64,000 nucleotides of DNA from Limonium bicolor (lineage: Eukaryota; Streptophyta; Magnoliopsida; Caryophyllales; Plumbaginaceae): positions 302,694,167-302,758,166 of the forward strand of contig CM041779.1 of assembly GCA_023374045.1 (NCBI GenBank), written 5' to 3'. The notes beneath the pieces were generated by a model. That model made no database searches. It was not told the origin of the DNA and worked only from the letters and a program-made list of their open reading frames with translations. This document shows positions 31,877-45,400 of this stretch, piece after piece. Both the position numbers and the translations under genes were made by a program. Position 1 is the stretch's first letter. Each line of letters opens with the position of its first letter.

Positions 31877-32215
31877 TGTAATTCCCCCTTCCCACATCGA
31901 GATATGAATAATAGTGTGAGTAGTTTTAGAATACATATGAGTTGACTACAACAACCAGGCCTTCCTCTTTTAAGCCTAAGTGAGGATTAAGGGCCTAAAG
32001 TGGCTAGTTTTCAAGCCTGAATGGCTTGGGAGCTAGGTTGTTGGATAGTTGCTCATACGGGGTGTTACAAATGGTATCAAAGATGACTCGGGACCGTGTT
32101 GGGATGAGCTTCCCAACACCTACCGAGGAGGTCCATGGGACTTGGATGTTATGCTTATGATGAGGACGTTCCATTCTTTGAGTGGGGGAGTATGTAATAC
32201 CCCCTTCCCACATCC
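31877..32215 (+). mobile_element. TRIM (terminal-repeat retrotransposon in miniature), 3' LTR truncated
   Basis: LTR 1 (31877-32069, 193 bp) begins TGTAATTCCCCCTTCCCACA and ends CGGGGTGTTACA. It is followed by TGGTATCAAAG (32072), a tRNA-Met-type primer site. About 110 bp later a purine tract (GAGTGGGGGAGTA) precedes a second TGTAATACCCCCTTCCCACA at 32193. The second LTR loses similarity after about 22 bp. Total internal length is about 120 bp with no coding, which is typical of TRIMs. Confidence 0.8.
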
Positions 32216-32833
32216 CCGTCAGTGAGTAGAAGTCAAAGACACTGAGCCAACCTTTGGCCCCCGGGATAACCAAGTCCGAAGACAAAATGTGGAATATGGA
32301 TCTGATACAGATATGCCCTTTCAACCAATACACCATGCGTGGCCGGTACCACCGGATTTCCTCTCATCCCCCAGTAACCAAGTTCGTTAGAAGTGTCAAA
32401 GTTAGTTCGAGTCATCACGGTATCGGATGTCGACTAAGTAATCAAAAGAGGTTAGCAAGTAATCCCCAAATTCATTCATCGTTAGGTATTTCCTTCTCCC
32501 TTATGTGTGTTTTTATGTCTACTCCAAGGTATAGTTAGTAGTATAATACGCAAATTAACAAGTCAAACAAATATTCAAACACCAAACAATATAATAGTTT
32601 GTTTTCCATGCAATTATCTTTGCTCATTTCAATTAACAACTAGCACACAAGTTAGGGTAATTTGGTTACACGCAGGGTGCACAAAACCATACCTTGGCCA
32701 AATAGACGCTCGCCTACTTCCGGCTAACGTCCCCGGCTATCCCGTTCCTATAGTTGAATTAACGGTATATGTTAATTCCTTAGCGTTTTCGGATGTAACA
32801 GCTTTATTTGATAACATCCCTCTTAGTTAACTA
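32216..32833. other. No recognised feature
   Basis: Moderately AT-rich, with no convincing gene, repeat or LTR terminus. Short open frames on both strands lack family motifs. Confidence 0.5.
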
Positions 32834-32880
32834 TTTACTATATATATATATGTTTGTGTGTGTGTGTGTATATATATGTA
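32834..32880. repeat. TA/TG microsatellite
   Basis: Alternating TATATATATATA, a TGTGTGTGTGTG-type run, then TATATATATG. Confidence 0.9.
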
Positions 32881-35267
32881 TTCCCTTCAAATTAAGTGTC
32901 AAGCTAATGTGACATTTATCCACTTAACCTTAATGTATTATATAAACACACATGTTGTTATGCCCCATAATTTTTTTTATCATATTCTTTCTGATCCGCA
33001 AAGGGAGTTTCATAACATATTGATCTTATGTTAGTTTGTTACGATGTTGTTTCGGCCTTTTCTATTTATATGAGCAAGTAGGGTTACATTTGTCTATTCC
33101 CTTTATAAATTTATTTTTGGAAGGAGTATTTCTTTTATTGATTTTCCTCTTTCTCTCATTTATAATTCACGTTCTACTTTCTATTCCACTTTTGACATCT
33201 ATTCAGGACAATTTTCAATGCTCTCCACTTCCTCCCTTTGCTTTCTTCCCCTCATCTTCAATTCTCTCCCAATGTCAAGATGCTAGTTTGTTCATTGAGG
33301 ATTCCGTTCATTAGTCGATTGTTTCTCAGGTTTGATGTGTATATTCTGGCTTCATTCTTTGTTAAGTTTTTCCCTCTTTCTCTCCTAATTTTGATTTTGG
33401 AATTCAGGAATTGTTCGGTCCGAGAGTCGTGGATTCGTGTGGAGATTCGAGGAGTCTGATGGTTAGGGCTCACAGAGATAGCTTTGCTTCGGATGTGAGG
33501 TAGGTGGTAAATGGATTCAGTTGTGTATGTTCACCCACGGGGGTTCCGTTTCAATTCCCATATATGATTGTTTTGACTCTCTGATTAGTGAAGTTTTTGG
33601 TTGATTTTGATGTGTGTTTTGATCTGTCAAAACTCCATGGGAAGAGTGTTTGTTTTGCGTATTTTATTATGAGGATCTCTGTGCATTTCAATGGAGTTTT
33701 GAGCTTTGGAATTGCCCTCTGTCACGCCTTTTATTTGTAGATTTCAATGATTATTTTGAGTGTTGTTTGATTGCGTTTTCTGATGGCTAAACCCCATGGT
33801 TTCTCCCCTTTCCAATTTTGGAAGTATTGCGGACGTCGGTGTTGATCTGAGTTGTGTCCATATGGATGTTCGCTGTTTTGAAATTACAGGTTTCGTGACG
33901 TCTGGACTGGTGGTCTGGCATCTTCTGTATTCCATGTTTAAACTTGTCCGGACTTGCGTCTGTACATTTAAGTCCGGACGTGAGTGAGGACGCCTCTACT
34001 TTCCCTTGTTTGTCGCATAACTTCTTCGTTTAAACTTCGTTTTGAGTGTCGTTTGTGGCTTTGGACTCCTCTTTTTGAATAATATCTATTTCAATATGTT
34101 TTGGCTCATGTTTATGTGTATTATGATCTGAAAGTCTTTGATAAGCCTTTGAACTCTGATTTGCTCTGAGAGCGTATTTCAGCTTCTGATTTCAATTTGA
34201 CCTTCTGTATTTAGCTAGTCTTACTTAAGACTTCTGCTTCAACTTATGAATTCTATTTTGCTTGTGACTAAGCCCTTGTGCTTTGGTGTTAGCGCTCTAC
34301 AACACTCTATGTTCTGTTTCGATTAAACTTTCATTTTTGGGACCTAGTTTCTGTGCATTCTGAGCCGTGAAGGGCTGGGTCGAGCTATTCTGTGGTATAC
34401 CATGTGGACGTCTTTCTGAGTGTTGGGTCATTCCCATTCTATTCTGTGGGGTTGACGAACCCTTTGGCCATCGGGTCATTTCTCCGTTGTCGAGGGATCT
34501 GTTAGATCCATAGGTCTCCGACCCTTTCTAAGTATTATGTTCGGTGCTAGTGTCCAATCTCTGTTTATAGGTGATCTGCTTCCATCTGTTATGTGTTTCT
34601 GATTTCTAACAGACTATTGTGAGCTTTCTGTCTTTTGGAAACCTCTGATTTGTTAAGTGCCTTATTTTTGTTGCCCTGACTGTTTCTAATTTCTGACAGA
34701 CTGTTGTGTGCTTTCTGTCTTCTCAATGTTTCTGTTTTGTAAAGTGCTTTACTTCATCTGCTCTCCCTCTCCGTGTTTGGTTTTACAGGGACTACTCTGT
34801 GCTTTCCATTTTTGTTAAGCTTTCATCTTTGTTAATGTGAGCCTCGATTTTTAAACCCTTATCCTATGTTGATTAAGTTAATTAGGATCTGATCGGGTTT
34901 TAGGTCCACTTATAACATAAGATTAATAACTAGGTCATATAACACAAATTATTAAATCCGAAGTCAGCTCACTGGAACCTATTATGAGTCGCCACCTAAT
35001 TTTGACCTAGATTAAATTAGTAAAGGAGAGTTCGGGTTTGGGGGCTTGGTATACGACTTATTTAGGGTTTAAAATACTTTCATTACCCCTCCTAGGTCGT
35101 TTTTCCTCTACTTAGTTTAATAACGGCTTATTACAAAGTCATTTTAACCTAAGTGCGCAACTTTATAATTTTTTAGTATGTTTGATGTTTTTTACAGAAA
35201 ATTAAAGTGGATATTAAAACTACCTAAACTAGGGTTTCAGAGGCAGAATTAGGTCAAATTTGTTTTC

Positions 35268-35484
35268 GTCCGTGGCCACGGACCTACTATCCGAACCCAC
35301 GGACCTCAGTTAACCTAATTATTCAGAAAAGTCGAATTTAAGAGAAAACGAAATTTTGAAAAAGTCCGGGGCCACAGACAGGACGCCCGTGGGCCCAAAC
35401 ATTGTTTAGAAAAACCTAAAATTTGAAAAATTTAAAATTCCGCCGCCGTCCGTGGGTGTCCGTGGCCACGAACCACTCACGGAC
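35268..35484. repeat. GTCCGTGGCCACGGAC palindromes in element F
   Basis: A perfect 16-bp palindrome at 35268-35283 and a looser inverted pair at 35448-35484 (GTCCGTG/CACGGAC arms around another GTGGCCAC). Further half-sites lie between them. Confidence 0.85.
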
Positions 35485-36056
35485 AGGGGTTTTCTGGTGG
35501 TTCCCGATGGTGTTTTTGGTTCAAAATATATGGTCGTATAGCCTGAAAGGTGTACAATACGTTAGTAATCAAAAGTTTTCAATTTGAAGTTGAATTAAGT
35601 ACGAAACTTAGTGCACAAGTTATCAGGCAAAAACAAAGGAAAACGCTAATTTTGGAGCCGAAAAAGCTCAATTTGATTCCAAATTTCAACAGAGTGTTAA
35701 TGGAGTCGAGGAGAGTCAGGAAACCTGAACTTTAACCTGTTTTACCTCGGAATTCAAGGTGTTTCTTCACATCGTGATTCTTCGGAGGCCTCGTTGATGG
35801 CGGATCTGAAATAACTTTGAACCGAGCTTCTGACTGCTTGTTGTTCTTGATTTTCTTCACGCCTTGATGGTGTTTTGGTGAAGGTTTGGTGATTGTTGAT
35901 GTTTTGGGAGTTGGAAAAAGTGTTTTGGTGTTGATTTTGTGAGATTTCGATGGAATTTTGGGGCTCAGATGTGTAAAAACATGGGGAGGTTGTGACGGCT
36001 GAGTTTTTTGAAGTGTTAGGGTTCTTGAAGTTCTGATTTGATCAAGGGATAAGGTT

Positions 36057-36065
36057 CCTTATATA
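36057..36065 (-). promoter_or_regulatory. Candidate TATA box of element F LTR
   Basis: Minus-strand TATATAAGG. The assignment rests on motif and position only. Confidence 0.35.
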
Positions 36066-36618
36066 GGCTTCCTTAAAGATAGAAAAATCCGGTAAAAACC
36101 GAGATTTACCGACGTTTTAGCTCAAGGGCTTCAAAAAAAGAATTTGACTATGAAATTTTAACCATGTGTAAAGGATGATATTTCTGATTTTTCCAAGGAG
36201 GAATTGAATTTTTTTGGATTTTGGATTATTTTTAAATTCAATTTCTCGTCAGATTCAATCAGAAATTACTAGAAAATTATTGGAAATTTGAAAAATCAAA
36301 ATTCCTAAGCCATTATGCTTACAATGTCATCCTTTATCATGGGTTAAAATTTTAAAGCATTTCGCGTTGATTTGAGCAATTTTTGAGGAGAGAGAAAGCT
36401 CATAGGGGGCTTAGGAGCCTTAAAAAATTATGAAAATGCCCCAGAAGATGACTAGGCTGTCCCCAGTACTCGAAATGTGCCGATCGAACTGGGAACCCTC
36501 GCTACTTGACCAAACTAGCCTATTAGTAGAGACTCTCTTCTAAGGGGGTTAAAATTGTGGGTATACCAGATTGCCCCGCGTCAACTAGGCTTTGTAATGG
36601 AAATGAAAAGGCTAGTTG

Positions 36619-36623
36619 ATGCT
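36619..36623. other. Target-site duplication of element D, left copy (ATGCT)
   Basis: ATGCT precedes TGTAACACCCC at 36624 and recurs at 63113-63117 after the other LTR end. Confidence 0.9.
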
Positions 36624-37011
36624 TGTAACACCCCTCTCGATAAACACGTAATAATCCCTCACGTAGCATAATTAAAAACGTCTTACAGAGGAAGAATAAA
36701 CATTAATACTCACTCGGGTGTCACGTGCCATTACTCGCTCATGCGAGTAACGAAGCAGAAACTAAATCCAACAACCAAAATAAACAACACTACTAAACCG
36801 CTGTGACAATGAGATAAATCCTATACATCACTCTAAGTCCATAACCATAACCGTCGACAAGTGAGCGTCTACCCAATCCAGAATATACACAACCGTACCA
36901 TAATACAATCCACAGTCTAACATTGTTATACAATTGAGTTCCATGTGCGGTAAATAAATAACACCCTAACTACCCGGGTCCCGCACTTCGGTTTCAACGA
37001 TGATCAGCAAC

Positions 37012-37049
37012 CTGCACAATGCTATAAAGGCTCAGCGATAAACGCTGAG
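37012..37049 (-). promoter_or_regulatory. LTR 3' module of D: hairpin plus CAGG
   Basis: CTCAGCGATAAACGCTGAG (37031-37049) and, on the minus strand downstream, GTGCAGG (CAG at 37014-37012). The 5' LTR copy of D (51873-51890) has lost the CAG. Confidence 0.6.
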
Positions 37050-38488
37050 TATGCCGGGCCTGGACCCTATTGGTCACTTAGTCATTTTTAACCATCTTGA
37101 TATTAGATTGGTTTCATGCTTTACCATTTTACAGATATAATTAATACCTGTAATAATCATGCATAAACACATAAACATCCATCCAGTCAATACAGTCATT
37201 ACATCTCACAAACATCAGTTGCATAAACAAACGTATCGAATAATTACAGTACTGTGTATAATCGCCTTAGCGAACGGTTTCCATATTTAATGTTATTTGG
37301 CCTTCAAGGCCCCATCCATCCTAACCATGTTTAATTAATTACCAGTTGGGCGTCATATTGGGACAACCCGTATCAACCTTACCAATGGACAGTAGTCCTC
37401 CCGTACACACAAAGGTGCTCATGTTGCTAGAGGTCCGGAGGCCCCTGGTCGTTCACTTTGCCTCGTAAGGCGTCCATATAAAGGTCATAGCCGTGTATAG
37501 CAAGTACCATCTGACCCACGATCCAATTAGGGCTCGTTGGGAAATTTCCTAGAGTAGTACCTGATCGGGTACCCCTCAGTGATCACAAATGCGCAACCAG
37601 GTAGTTCGTAAACTACACTGGATTCCTCCCCTCATCTCATACCAACTCTCTCATAAGATTAAGATATACTCTTAGTTTTTATGGAGAATACATTTTATTA
37701 ATTAGCTGCCCAATGGGTCTTACGCATGCCTAAAAGTAATCTAGGTCGTATTCATGTTCGAGATCCATGCTCTAGAGACCGACATTGTCGTATCTCATAC
37801 CTAAGTGTCTTACTTAGGATATCTTATACTTTATTATAATACTAAGGGTATTATATTAAGTAACCATCGTGTCATCACATTAAGCGCATATCTATGTTTA
37901 TATAAGCCGATCTATAGTCGACGTAGTGTTAGTCCCGTAGGACGCTCGCGCATAATTAAATAATGCAATAACACACATCATCACATACACATAACCACAC
38001 ACATATCACACAAGTTATATATCAAACAAATCCGAGCCCGAGGAATTCCTCAGGACAACCCGGATCAAACCTCTTTACATACCGTTCACCAATGACCTAG
38101 GTTGCGCAATAGACCACTAGCTCGTCAAGCGCCTTCGTCGGTGATACGATCTAAATATCAAGCACACTATAAGTCAATCCACATGACTTAATTAAGTTCG
38201 GTAAATCTGAACAACACAAATAATCCCGACATTACATCCCCGGATTTTAACTGTTATTTGTCAAGTTACCGTTATACGAGACTCGTTAATCGTAGTACGT
38301 ATTAACTATCAATGCCTAGGTTTATTTAAGCGAGTCGGTTATAAAACGTCTTAGTTGTAGCGTTTTTAAACGTTTGGACCTATTCCTCGTATTTTGTTTT
38401 CGAGTATACAAATATATATTCCTGTTAATACTTAAATATTAGTTTAATCATTCGGGTTCGGTATACGAGTATACATTTATAATATATA

Positions 38489-38624
38489 GTTGCATGCGTG
38501 CATGCAACATTAATTCGCATCGCATTTTATGCTCATGCATTAATGTTTATAATTCGTTCCATGAATTAATATTGTTCTCTTTTGAACTTAGGTATATAAT
38601 ATATAGTTGCATGAATGCATGCAC
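38489..38624. promoter_or_regulatory. RY-type (CATGCA) palindromes in LTR D
   Basis: A palindrome GTTGCATGC-GT-GCATGCAAC (38489-38508) and a second partial copy at 38606-38624. CATGCA is the RY element bound by seed B3 factors such as ABI3 and FUS3. Regulatory use is inferred. Confidence 0.4.
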
Positions 38625-41600
38625 TAATGTTTATATGGCATTTTTATTTAGCCGTTTATTATAATACAATGTATTATAATATTCAAGACTTGTAACAAGT
38701 TATATTTAGTTTCCAACGAATTAACTTGTACTTTACAAACTTAGTAATGTGATAACATTCATTCTTTATATTATATAATTTCCAACTATATCATATACTC
38801 ATTACTTATATTTATTCTCATATGCTTGCGCATCATATATATACACTTATATTTATATTTCCTGATTTATTCTCTTATATTATATGTCACATTTTCATCA
38901 TCTTAATGTAAGATGATTATTTGATTTGTTGCATTATATTATGCAATTTATATTAAGAACTTATCTTAATATTTTGTAATATTTCATGACATATACTTAT
39001 AATTCCTAAGGTTTATTTTGTGCTAACCTTAGTTTATAAATTCCATTTTCTCATTAATTATCACATCATTTCATGTGAATGTTATTAATGATAATTGTTT
39101 CATTTAATCACATTAATACTATACAATATCTATAACATTTATATCATTATAAACCATAGCTTAAAAATTTATTTTCAAACAGCACCTATTATTTGCGCAC
39201 AACACATTACTTCCATTAATTATATTTTTGACCACATAATTTATACAATGTTACATTGAACATTATAATATACAGTTTTAGAAACTATATTTTAATTGCC
39301 GAAGCACACTATATATATATTATTTATTATTCCTTAATAAAATCCTTTAACCCCTTTTTACAACTTAATATGAATTCCTAGCACCAATCCCTTAACCATT
39401 ATCACCAATAACATAAACTTATTACAATTTATCAACCTCATTTATAAATCACCCATTAAATAATTAAATATTTAGTGTTGACCCAAATCGATATTCTAAT
39501 TTCTATCTGATTCTATTTTAGATTTGGACCCATTATAAAATCTGAACATCTAGCTCAAAGCATTATTTAACTAATTCTAAGTTAGTTTCATTCTGATTAC
39601 ATTTAGCCCAGTTGATCAACCTTGTCATTATTGTGGGCTACTCCTTTCTAAGCCCAACTAAATTTTATTATTTCAATTTACTTAAAGTCCACTACTTAAT
39701 CTGATATTTTAGCTAAAAGCCTCATTTCTGATTGGATTTTGAGCCCATTTGATTAGGTTATTTAGACCCTATGATTAGGTTTGACCCACCAAGGCCCAAC
39801 TTGGTTTAGCTTGTTACCAATTCATAATCTCAAATTAATTTTGACCTAACTCTAATTCGTTAAGTTTTCTAGACATTACCAAATCACCCCAACCTTTCAT
39901 ATTTACGTCTATGCCCTTATTTCCTTACAAATTTCGGTTTTACCCCTCAATCTTCCAGAACTTAAATAATTGCCCAAAATTTGATTTCAATTTCCGAAAG
40001 TTCCCAATTCATTTCGGTAACGCTAGTTCACAAATTCAGAATCCTAACTCACCAGATTCGGAAATCCTAATTCACTCTCAAATGCCCAGAAACATTAATT
40101 TGTTTCGAAAACCCCAATTACATGTTCGACAACTCTAATTACTGAATTTCAGAATTCTAAGGTTCCAATTGAAACCCTAATTTTCACTCAAATCGTACCC
40201 AAATTTCCAGCAACTTAAATTTCAAATTCGGAACTCTAATTCCTTTAATTTCCCCATTCGATTTCAACTTCAGAAGCACTTAAAATTTCCTTGCAATTTT
40301 CGGAACAATTTTCAGCACCAATTACCCACTAAATTCCCAGAAACTTAATTAATTTCAAAACCCTAAATTTTTTTTGATTGAACAGCCCCAATTCACATTC
40401 AATCTCAGAAATCCTAAATTTAATTTATCCAGAAATATGTAAACTTCTCTACTAACTTTTCGGAACCCTTCACCGAATTTAGGGTTCTAATTACGCAGTA
40501 TAGAACTTCATACTTGCACATTTTAAAGTCCAGTACAAAATCGTTCATAGTTGTAGTTCATAAGCTACAAAAGTTAGAAAATTCGAACTACCACAAACAT
40601 CCACATCGCACAAGAACTAGCCAGAAATTGTACAAATTTTCGCAAGTAATATCGGCCTTAAACGCTAAGACATAGAGAGGGGAATGGGGGACGATTTCTC
40701 CTAAGTTTTCGGTTTAGATTTTCGCCTAAATCGACTTACCAAACTTAACAAAATGAAAATGAAAACAAAGTGGACTAATGTACACCTTGGAAGGTTTCCA
40801 GAAGTGGGTGGCTGGCTCTAAACGGGACTCTAGATCCGGCCTTCCTCTGGCGCACTGCTCGCGGTTCCCTCCGGATTTAGCAAAGAAGATGAGTTCTTGG
40901 TCTCACGGTGATGCTCCTTGTTCGTCCGCCAGTGAGAGATTTTGAATAGATTGAGGAAGAATAGAAGAGAAGGTGTTCTCGTTTGGGTGAGAAGAAGAAG
41001 ATGAATGAAGAGAGGTGCGGTGAAACAAGAAGAATAGAGGCGCAGTAGATTTGCCAGTTTAGGGTTGTGATTTTCGTGAGTGTAGACGATGAAGATGAGA
41101 ACAAGAGAGGGATGGGGCGGCGGTATTCAAGAGAGGCGCATAACACAACCTTTTTTTTTCCAGTTAGGGTTGCAACATTACCGTAAGTGAAAGAATAAGA
41201 GGATTGGATTTAGTAGGGATGGGTTGGTATTACAACCGAAAATGAAGAGTATTGATTGGGCCGGCCCAGTCATTCTGGGTGGGTCGGCCCACTTAATTTT
41301 TTTTGTTTATAAAATGTTACTCATATTTGTCGTTTCTAACTCGTTTTAAACCCATTTTTTATGCTGTTTGTGACACAATGTCCCGTTTAACGAGACAAAA
41401 CATTTTATGATTCTAAATTTTTATTTTTAACCAATAATTATTATTGGTATTTATAAATTATAATAATTAGTATTTAATTTCTAATTGGTTTGCGTTTGGC
41501 CATTTTAGGCGAAAACGCGACGTCTTTTATTCCGACTACTTAACCAATTTTTTAATGCCTCCAAAATTACCCAAATAACTTTATAAGGTGTCTAAGGCCT

Positions 41601-41863
41601 TGTTTTCACTTCTAAAATATTGTGACATGTTTTTCGGTGTAAAAATGATAATTATATTTTCATTTATATTCCTTTTTCTAAACCTCCTCAGTGTCGTTTA
41701 CGCTTCGTTAATGTTTCCTAATGACTTTTTAGGGTATAAATAAATATTATTATATTCCCTTTTTTACTTATTTCAGGATAATTAATTCCTTAATCTCTCA
41801 TTAATTACTTTTTATTTGATTAATTTATTATTAATTAAAGTAATTCATATTTGGGATATTTCA

Positions 41864-41880
41864 ATCTACCCCCCTTAAAA
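41864..41880 (-). promoter_or_regulatory. Polypurine tract (PPT2) of element D
   Basis: Minus strand CCTTTTAAGGGGGGTAGAT, directly before the LTR start TGAAATATCCC. Confidence 0.85.
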
Positions 41881-42470
41881 GGACTTCGTTCTGAAGTCGT
41901 CTTTCTCGAATAGATTACAATTACTACCCGAATAACTCATAATGTACATCTATGTGATGTAACCTTCACACATAACGCAATACGCTTATACAGCACATAG
42001 CCCTTAATTTTTTGGCGTTAATTCAAACATATGGATGTAGGCGATCCATCAGCACCGTTATTTCATATCAGTTCTACCAATCTTGACAACCTCCCTGAGG
42101 TGTCCATCACTTTCAACATTCTACTGTTCCATACCTATGATCCAATCAGTATCTAAACGATACTATGTGTAAGGGATTCATAGAATCATAAACGTATATA
42201 TCACTTGTATCATAAAAAAAACTGCATTCACATTATCATATAAGTATCTCATAGGATACATACAAACACATACATTCATAAGTGTGCAATGCACATACAA
42301 TCAAACAGCGCATGCCCCGCGTGACAAACGAACAACCAACAACAAACAATGAACAACAACCCCCAATTTATTGTATGCCCCACATACAACTCGTTAAATT
42401 TAGTGCACACACTATGCACAACCAAGAGGCTCTACCCCCCTTAAAGGGTTACGCCCCCGTACCCCACAAG
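41881..42470 (-). other. 3' untranslated region of D with upstream PPT1
   Basis: On the minus strand, GGGTACGGGGGCGTAACCC is followed by CCCTTTAAGGGGGGTAGAGC (42447-42431), matching the corresponding segments of A and B. The rest is AT-rich and non-coding. Confidence 0.7.
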
Positions 42471-45400
42471 TATACAACAGACGCTATTCGAAGAGCGCTG
42501 GATACTTGGGAGTGGAGTCTTCTCATATTGAGAGACGGCTGATCTTAGCCATTCGGTTCTAAAAAAATTATGTGAAAGGTGAGGCGCGTAGATTTCCAGC
42601 CAAAGGCGTGAAGTACTTGGTGCGCTTTCTCAACCACGTTCTATTGGGCCCACTCGCTCCGTATTAAGGTGTAGACTCACGGATAAGGCTAATACACCCT
42701 TCATTTCTACTGTTATTGTAGATGATTTATTGGCAGTAGTTTATTGCTGATGTCGTTCCATTGTGACGGTCTTGTTCACGGTCTTTGTAACTAGAAACAG
42801 AGGTATCGCTGTGGGTGCGGTAACATTAGTTGTATGTGCACATGACTGGATCAAAATCGTATGTCGATATTTGGATTGCTAGTGCACAACATGATTCAAG
42901 TTGTTATTATCTTCACTCGTCGGTATAGTGTTGAGATGAAGTATGATGTTAATAATCATTTGTATCCAGTGTCGTTTGCACTAGTCGTAACAATTTCTTT
43001 AAGACACATGTTAATAACTGCACGAGGATAATTTTGTAATCCCGTGCCTCCCGGTGTTTTATTCTGGAGTAAGGTATTTATTTGTAATATTTGTTATGTA
43101 TTTCTTGTTGGGATATATAGTGCTTCCCATGTGGCGATTTCGCAATATTCATTGTATGGTCTATCCCGTTTATTAGGGGGAATCCATTGTCATAGTCACA
43201 TTGGTGTCCTGCACTGTTTGACATCCCATGCGGGGATGTTCTTGCCAGTTGAGGTATTTCCTCAGTTATATTTTATATTTTTATATTCACACGTTTTTCA
43301 CAAGGAATATCATTATATATTTGTAAATTCATATTTGAGTTATGGTTTGAACTCGGTAGTTATTTTGGAGCATGTGCTTTGACTGTCCAGGCTGTTGTAT
43401 AGCCTTTCTTCCGCGCGCACCATATTTCAATAAATTAGACGGTTGTATATTTATTGTGGTATTTGCTTTAAGATTTAGGGCATCCGCTAGTGTACTAGCT
43501 TCGCCTTTATTGAATATTAGATAATTATGTACTAGTGTTCAACCTCTTGTCAGTTATGAACGTACCACTGTCCTCAATTTGGACATACATGATGTTCATC
43601 CCATTTAGCATTGTTGTACATATTTTTGTATTTGGTGAGTAGCTCTCCCTTTGCCCCGTTTACGGGTAATGATTATAATTATTAAATGGTTACTTTTGAG
43701 TATTTCAAATTGTTAGCATAAATAGCTATTGGGTCTGTTAGGGAACCATATCTTCATTTGCCCATTTATTGGGTTTTCTTGCTTGTCCTTTAATTAACTA
43801 TCAATTTTCTCCACTGTCGGGAGGTTTTTTTTTAGTTACTGTGTTTTGGCCATTCCTTTGCGGAGTTGTTGGTTCCCTTAATTTCGTTAGTTAAACTGGG
43901 TTTTACTCATTGATTCATCCTGGGTGGTTATTTATACGGGTCTAGGTTTATATTTCCGACCTTCGTGTGGAGTTAACTACCTCCTGTGTTCCTTTCACCA
44001 CAAGTCTACGTGTATGGGGTATCGTACTGATACATTGCCACTTACTTGACTAACTTATGAATAAGTCTGTCAAGCCCACAAGCTCCCATGGAGTTTGGTC
44101 GTCCCATAACTCGTTTATAAACTCGTAGTGTCTATCACACGTTCGTGAAGTATTTTGTTGTCAGTCTCCTTCCTTGTTAATATTGGGGGTCTCCCGTGGG
44201 AATGTTCAGTTCCCCGGGTTCCCTGCCCAATGGATATGGGTTCGTGTATTGTATTGGCAGATGTTTGTTATGTATCCTAAAGGTAAGGCTCGCACTGAAA
44301 TAATGGGAGATGGTTTTTCTCCTCTTTGTTGTTGAGTATATTGTGGGTAACGGTTAGTTGATTTCTTTAAGAGAATATATGCGTTCTTGTGTTCGTAAGT
44401 TTGTTGTTAGTTATTGTTTAGCAATTCCTTTATTGGAGTTACCCTTATACTGGGTGTAACTGTTGTTATCTAGATTTTATGTGCGCGGTTTGGCGCCTGT
44501 TAGTTAATTTGCATGTTATTCACATTGCTTACGGTATGTACCGTAGCACTCTTGACTTTATTATATTTCCTGGGTTATATCGTTTAGCACAGTACCGGAC
44601 TCCGTGGCGAGGATGTGTGCATCCTTCCTTTATGAAAGTCCTTATGGTAATTTGCTTCTTGTTATCTGTCATATTAATTCAGACATCGTTTTCTTAGTTA
44701 CTTACATTTAAAGGTAATCGGAGGCGGTGTCCCCGACCTCCTGGGCTCACGCCCGTTTACTAGTACATTAAGTACTTACTTTAACTTACGCTATTTAGCG
44801 TTTTGTTTGGGTGTTTTGTATCATTGGTTACACTTGGTATTTGTATTATTGTTTAGGTGCTTTGCCATTGTTTAATTCACATATTTATCATCACTGGCAG
44901 TCGTACTAATAGTAGACGATGTGCCTTTTGCATACACACCTAATTATTACTTTTTACATGGTGGAACGCTAATGGTGGTAGCCACTCTTTTACTTGGATC
45001 TTGTCCCGTAATCAGTATGATCATGATAATACACATAAGATTTAATCTTGACGTTTGTTCGTTCGTAAATGTACATAATCGTACATGGCACTCCTTGGTA
45101 AAGGTAGTGCCCAGGGGTGGTAATTATTCCTGCGTTAAACATAAATTCGCGTTTATTGTTGCGAATGGTATTGGTAGTAACCGTGTTATGGTAGAATTGT
45201 TCTTTTCAATCTTGGTCCTATTGTGGACTGTCATGTTTTACCACGTTTCTGGTGTTCATCACATGTTGGCGTAAACTGGTAGTGTGTATTATTGGTATTG
45301 ATCGTCATGTAATCATATTTCCTCTACAATTCTTTGTATAATTTAATATGTACAAGGGTGAGCTGTTAGTCACAAGTATTTTTATTTAATACCTTATTGT

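Larger units (their letters stand above)
32881..36618 (-). mobile_element. Older LTR-element region (element F), probable LTR and leader, minus orientation
   Basis: Long stretch without coding sequence. A minus-strand TATA-type box (CCTTATATA read on plus, 36057-36065) and a leader-like AC-rich downstream stretch suggest an LTR promoter pointing left. GC-rich palindromes (35268-35283, 35448-35484) lie 600-800 bp downstream of it. A diverged tandem duplication with TTTCTAA...CAGACT and TGCTTTCTGTCTT blocks sits at 34590-34760. The region continues after element D at 63118, where minisatellites resemble those in Tat/Ogre-type gypsy elements. The family assignment is tentative. Confidence 0.4.
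36624..41863 (-). repeat. 3' LTR of element D, 5240 bp
   Basis: Read on plus it runs from TGTAACACCCC to GATATTTCA, next to the reversed polypurine tract. It matches 61084-63112 closely over its last 2.0 kb and 47083-47131 plus 51512-51922 over its first 0.46 kb. The middle part, 37081-39828, has no partner because it was deleted from the other LTR. It includes the hairpin CTCAGCG-loop-CGCTGAG (37031-37049), RY-type palindromes near 38489, a very AT-rich stretch (38400-39500), and a TGGGCC-rich block (41255-41290). Confidence 0.88.

Noticed and set aside
31561..31945. Protein-coding genes in the 63-bp minisatellite.
   Set aside because: Open on both strands, no start context or recognised family; treated as repeat.
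36483..36520. tRNA gene-like string with GTTCCCAGTTCGATCGG on the minus strand.
   Set aside because: Box B is imperfect and no cloverleaf could be drawn; mentioned only alongside the LTR A case.
40877..41146. 89-codon minus-strand frame in LTR D, also at 62154-62396.
   Set aside because: Present in both LTRs but with frameshifted ends; low-complexity Ser-rich reading of a leader region.
44921..45274. 117-codon hydrophobic plus-strand frame in the D interior.
   Set aside because: No homologue recognised, antisense to the element, T-rich composition inflates hydrophobic residues.
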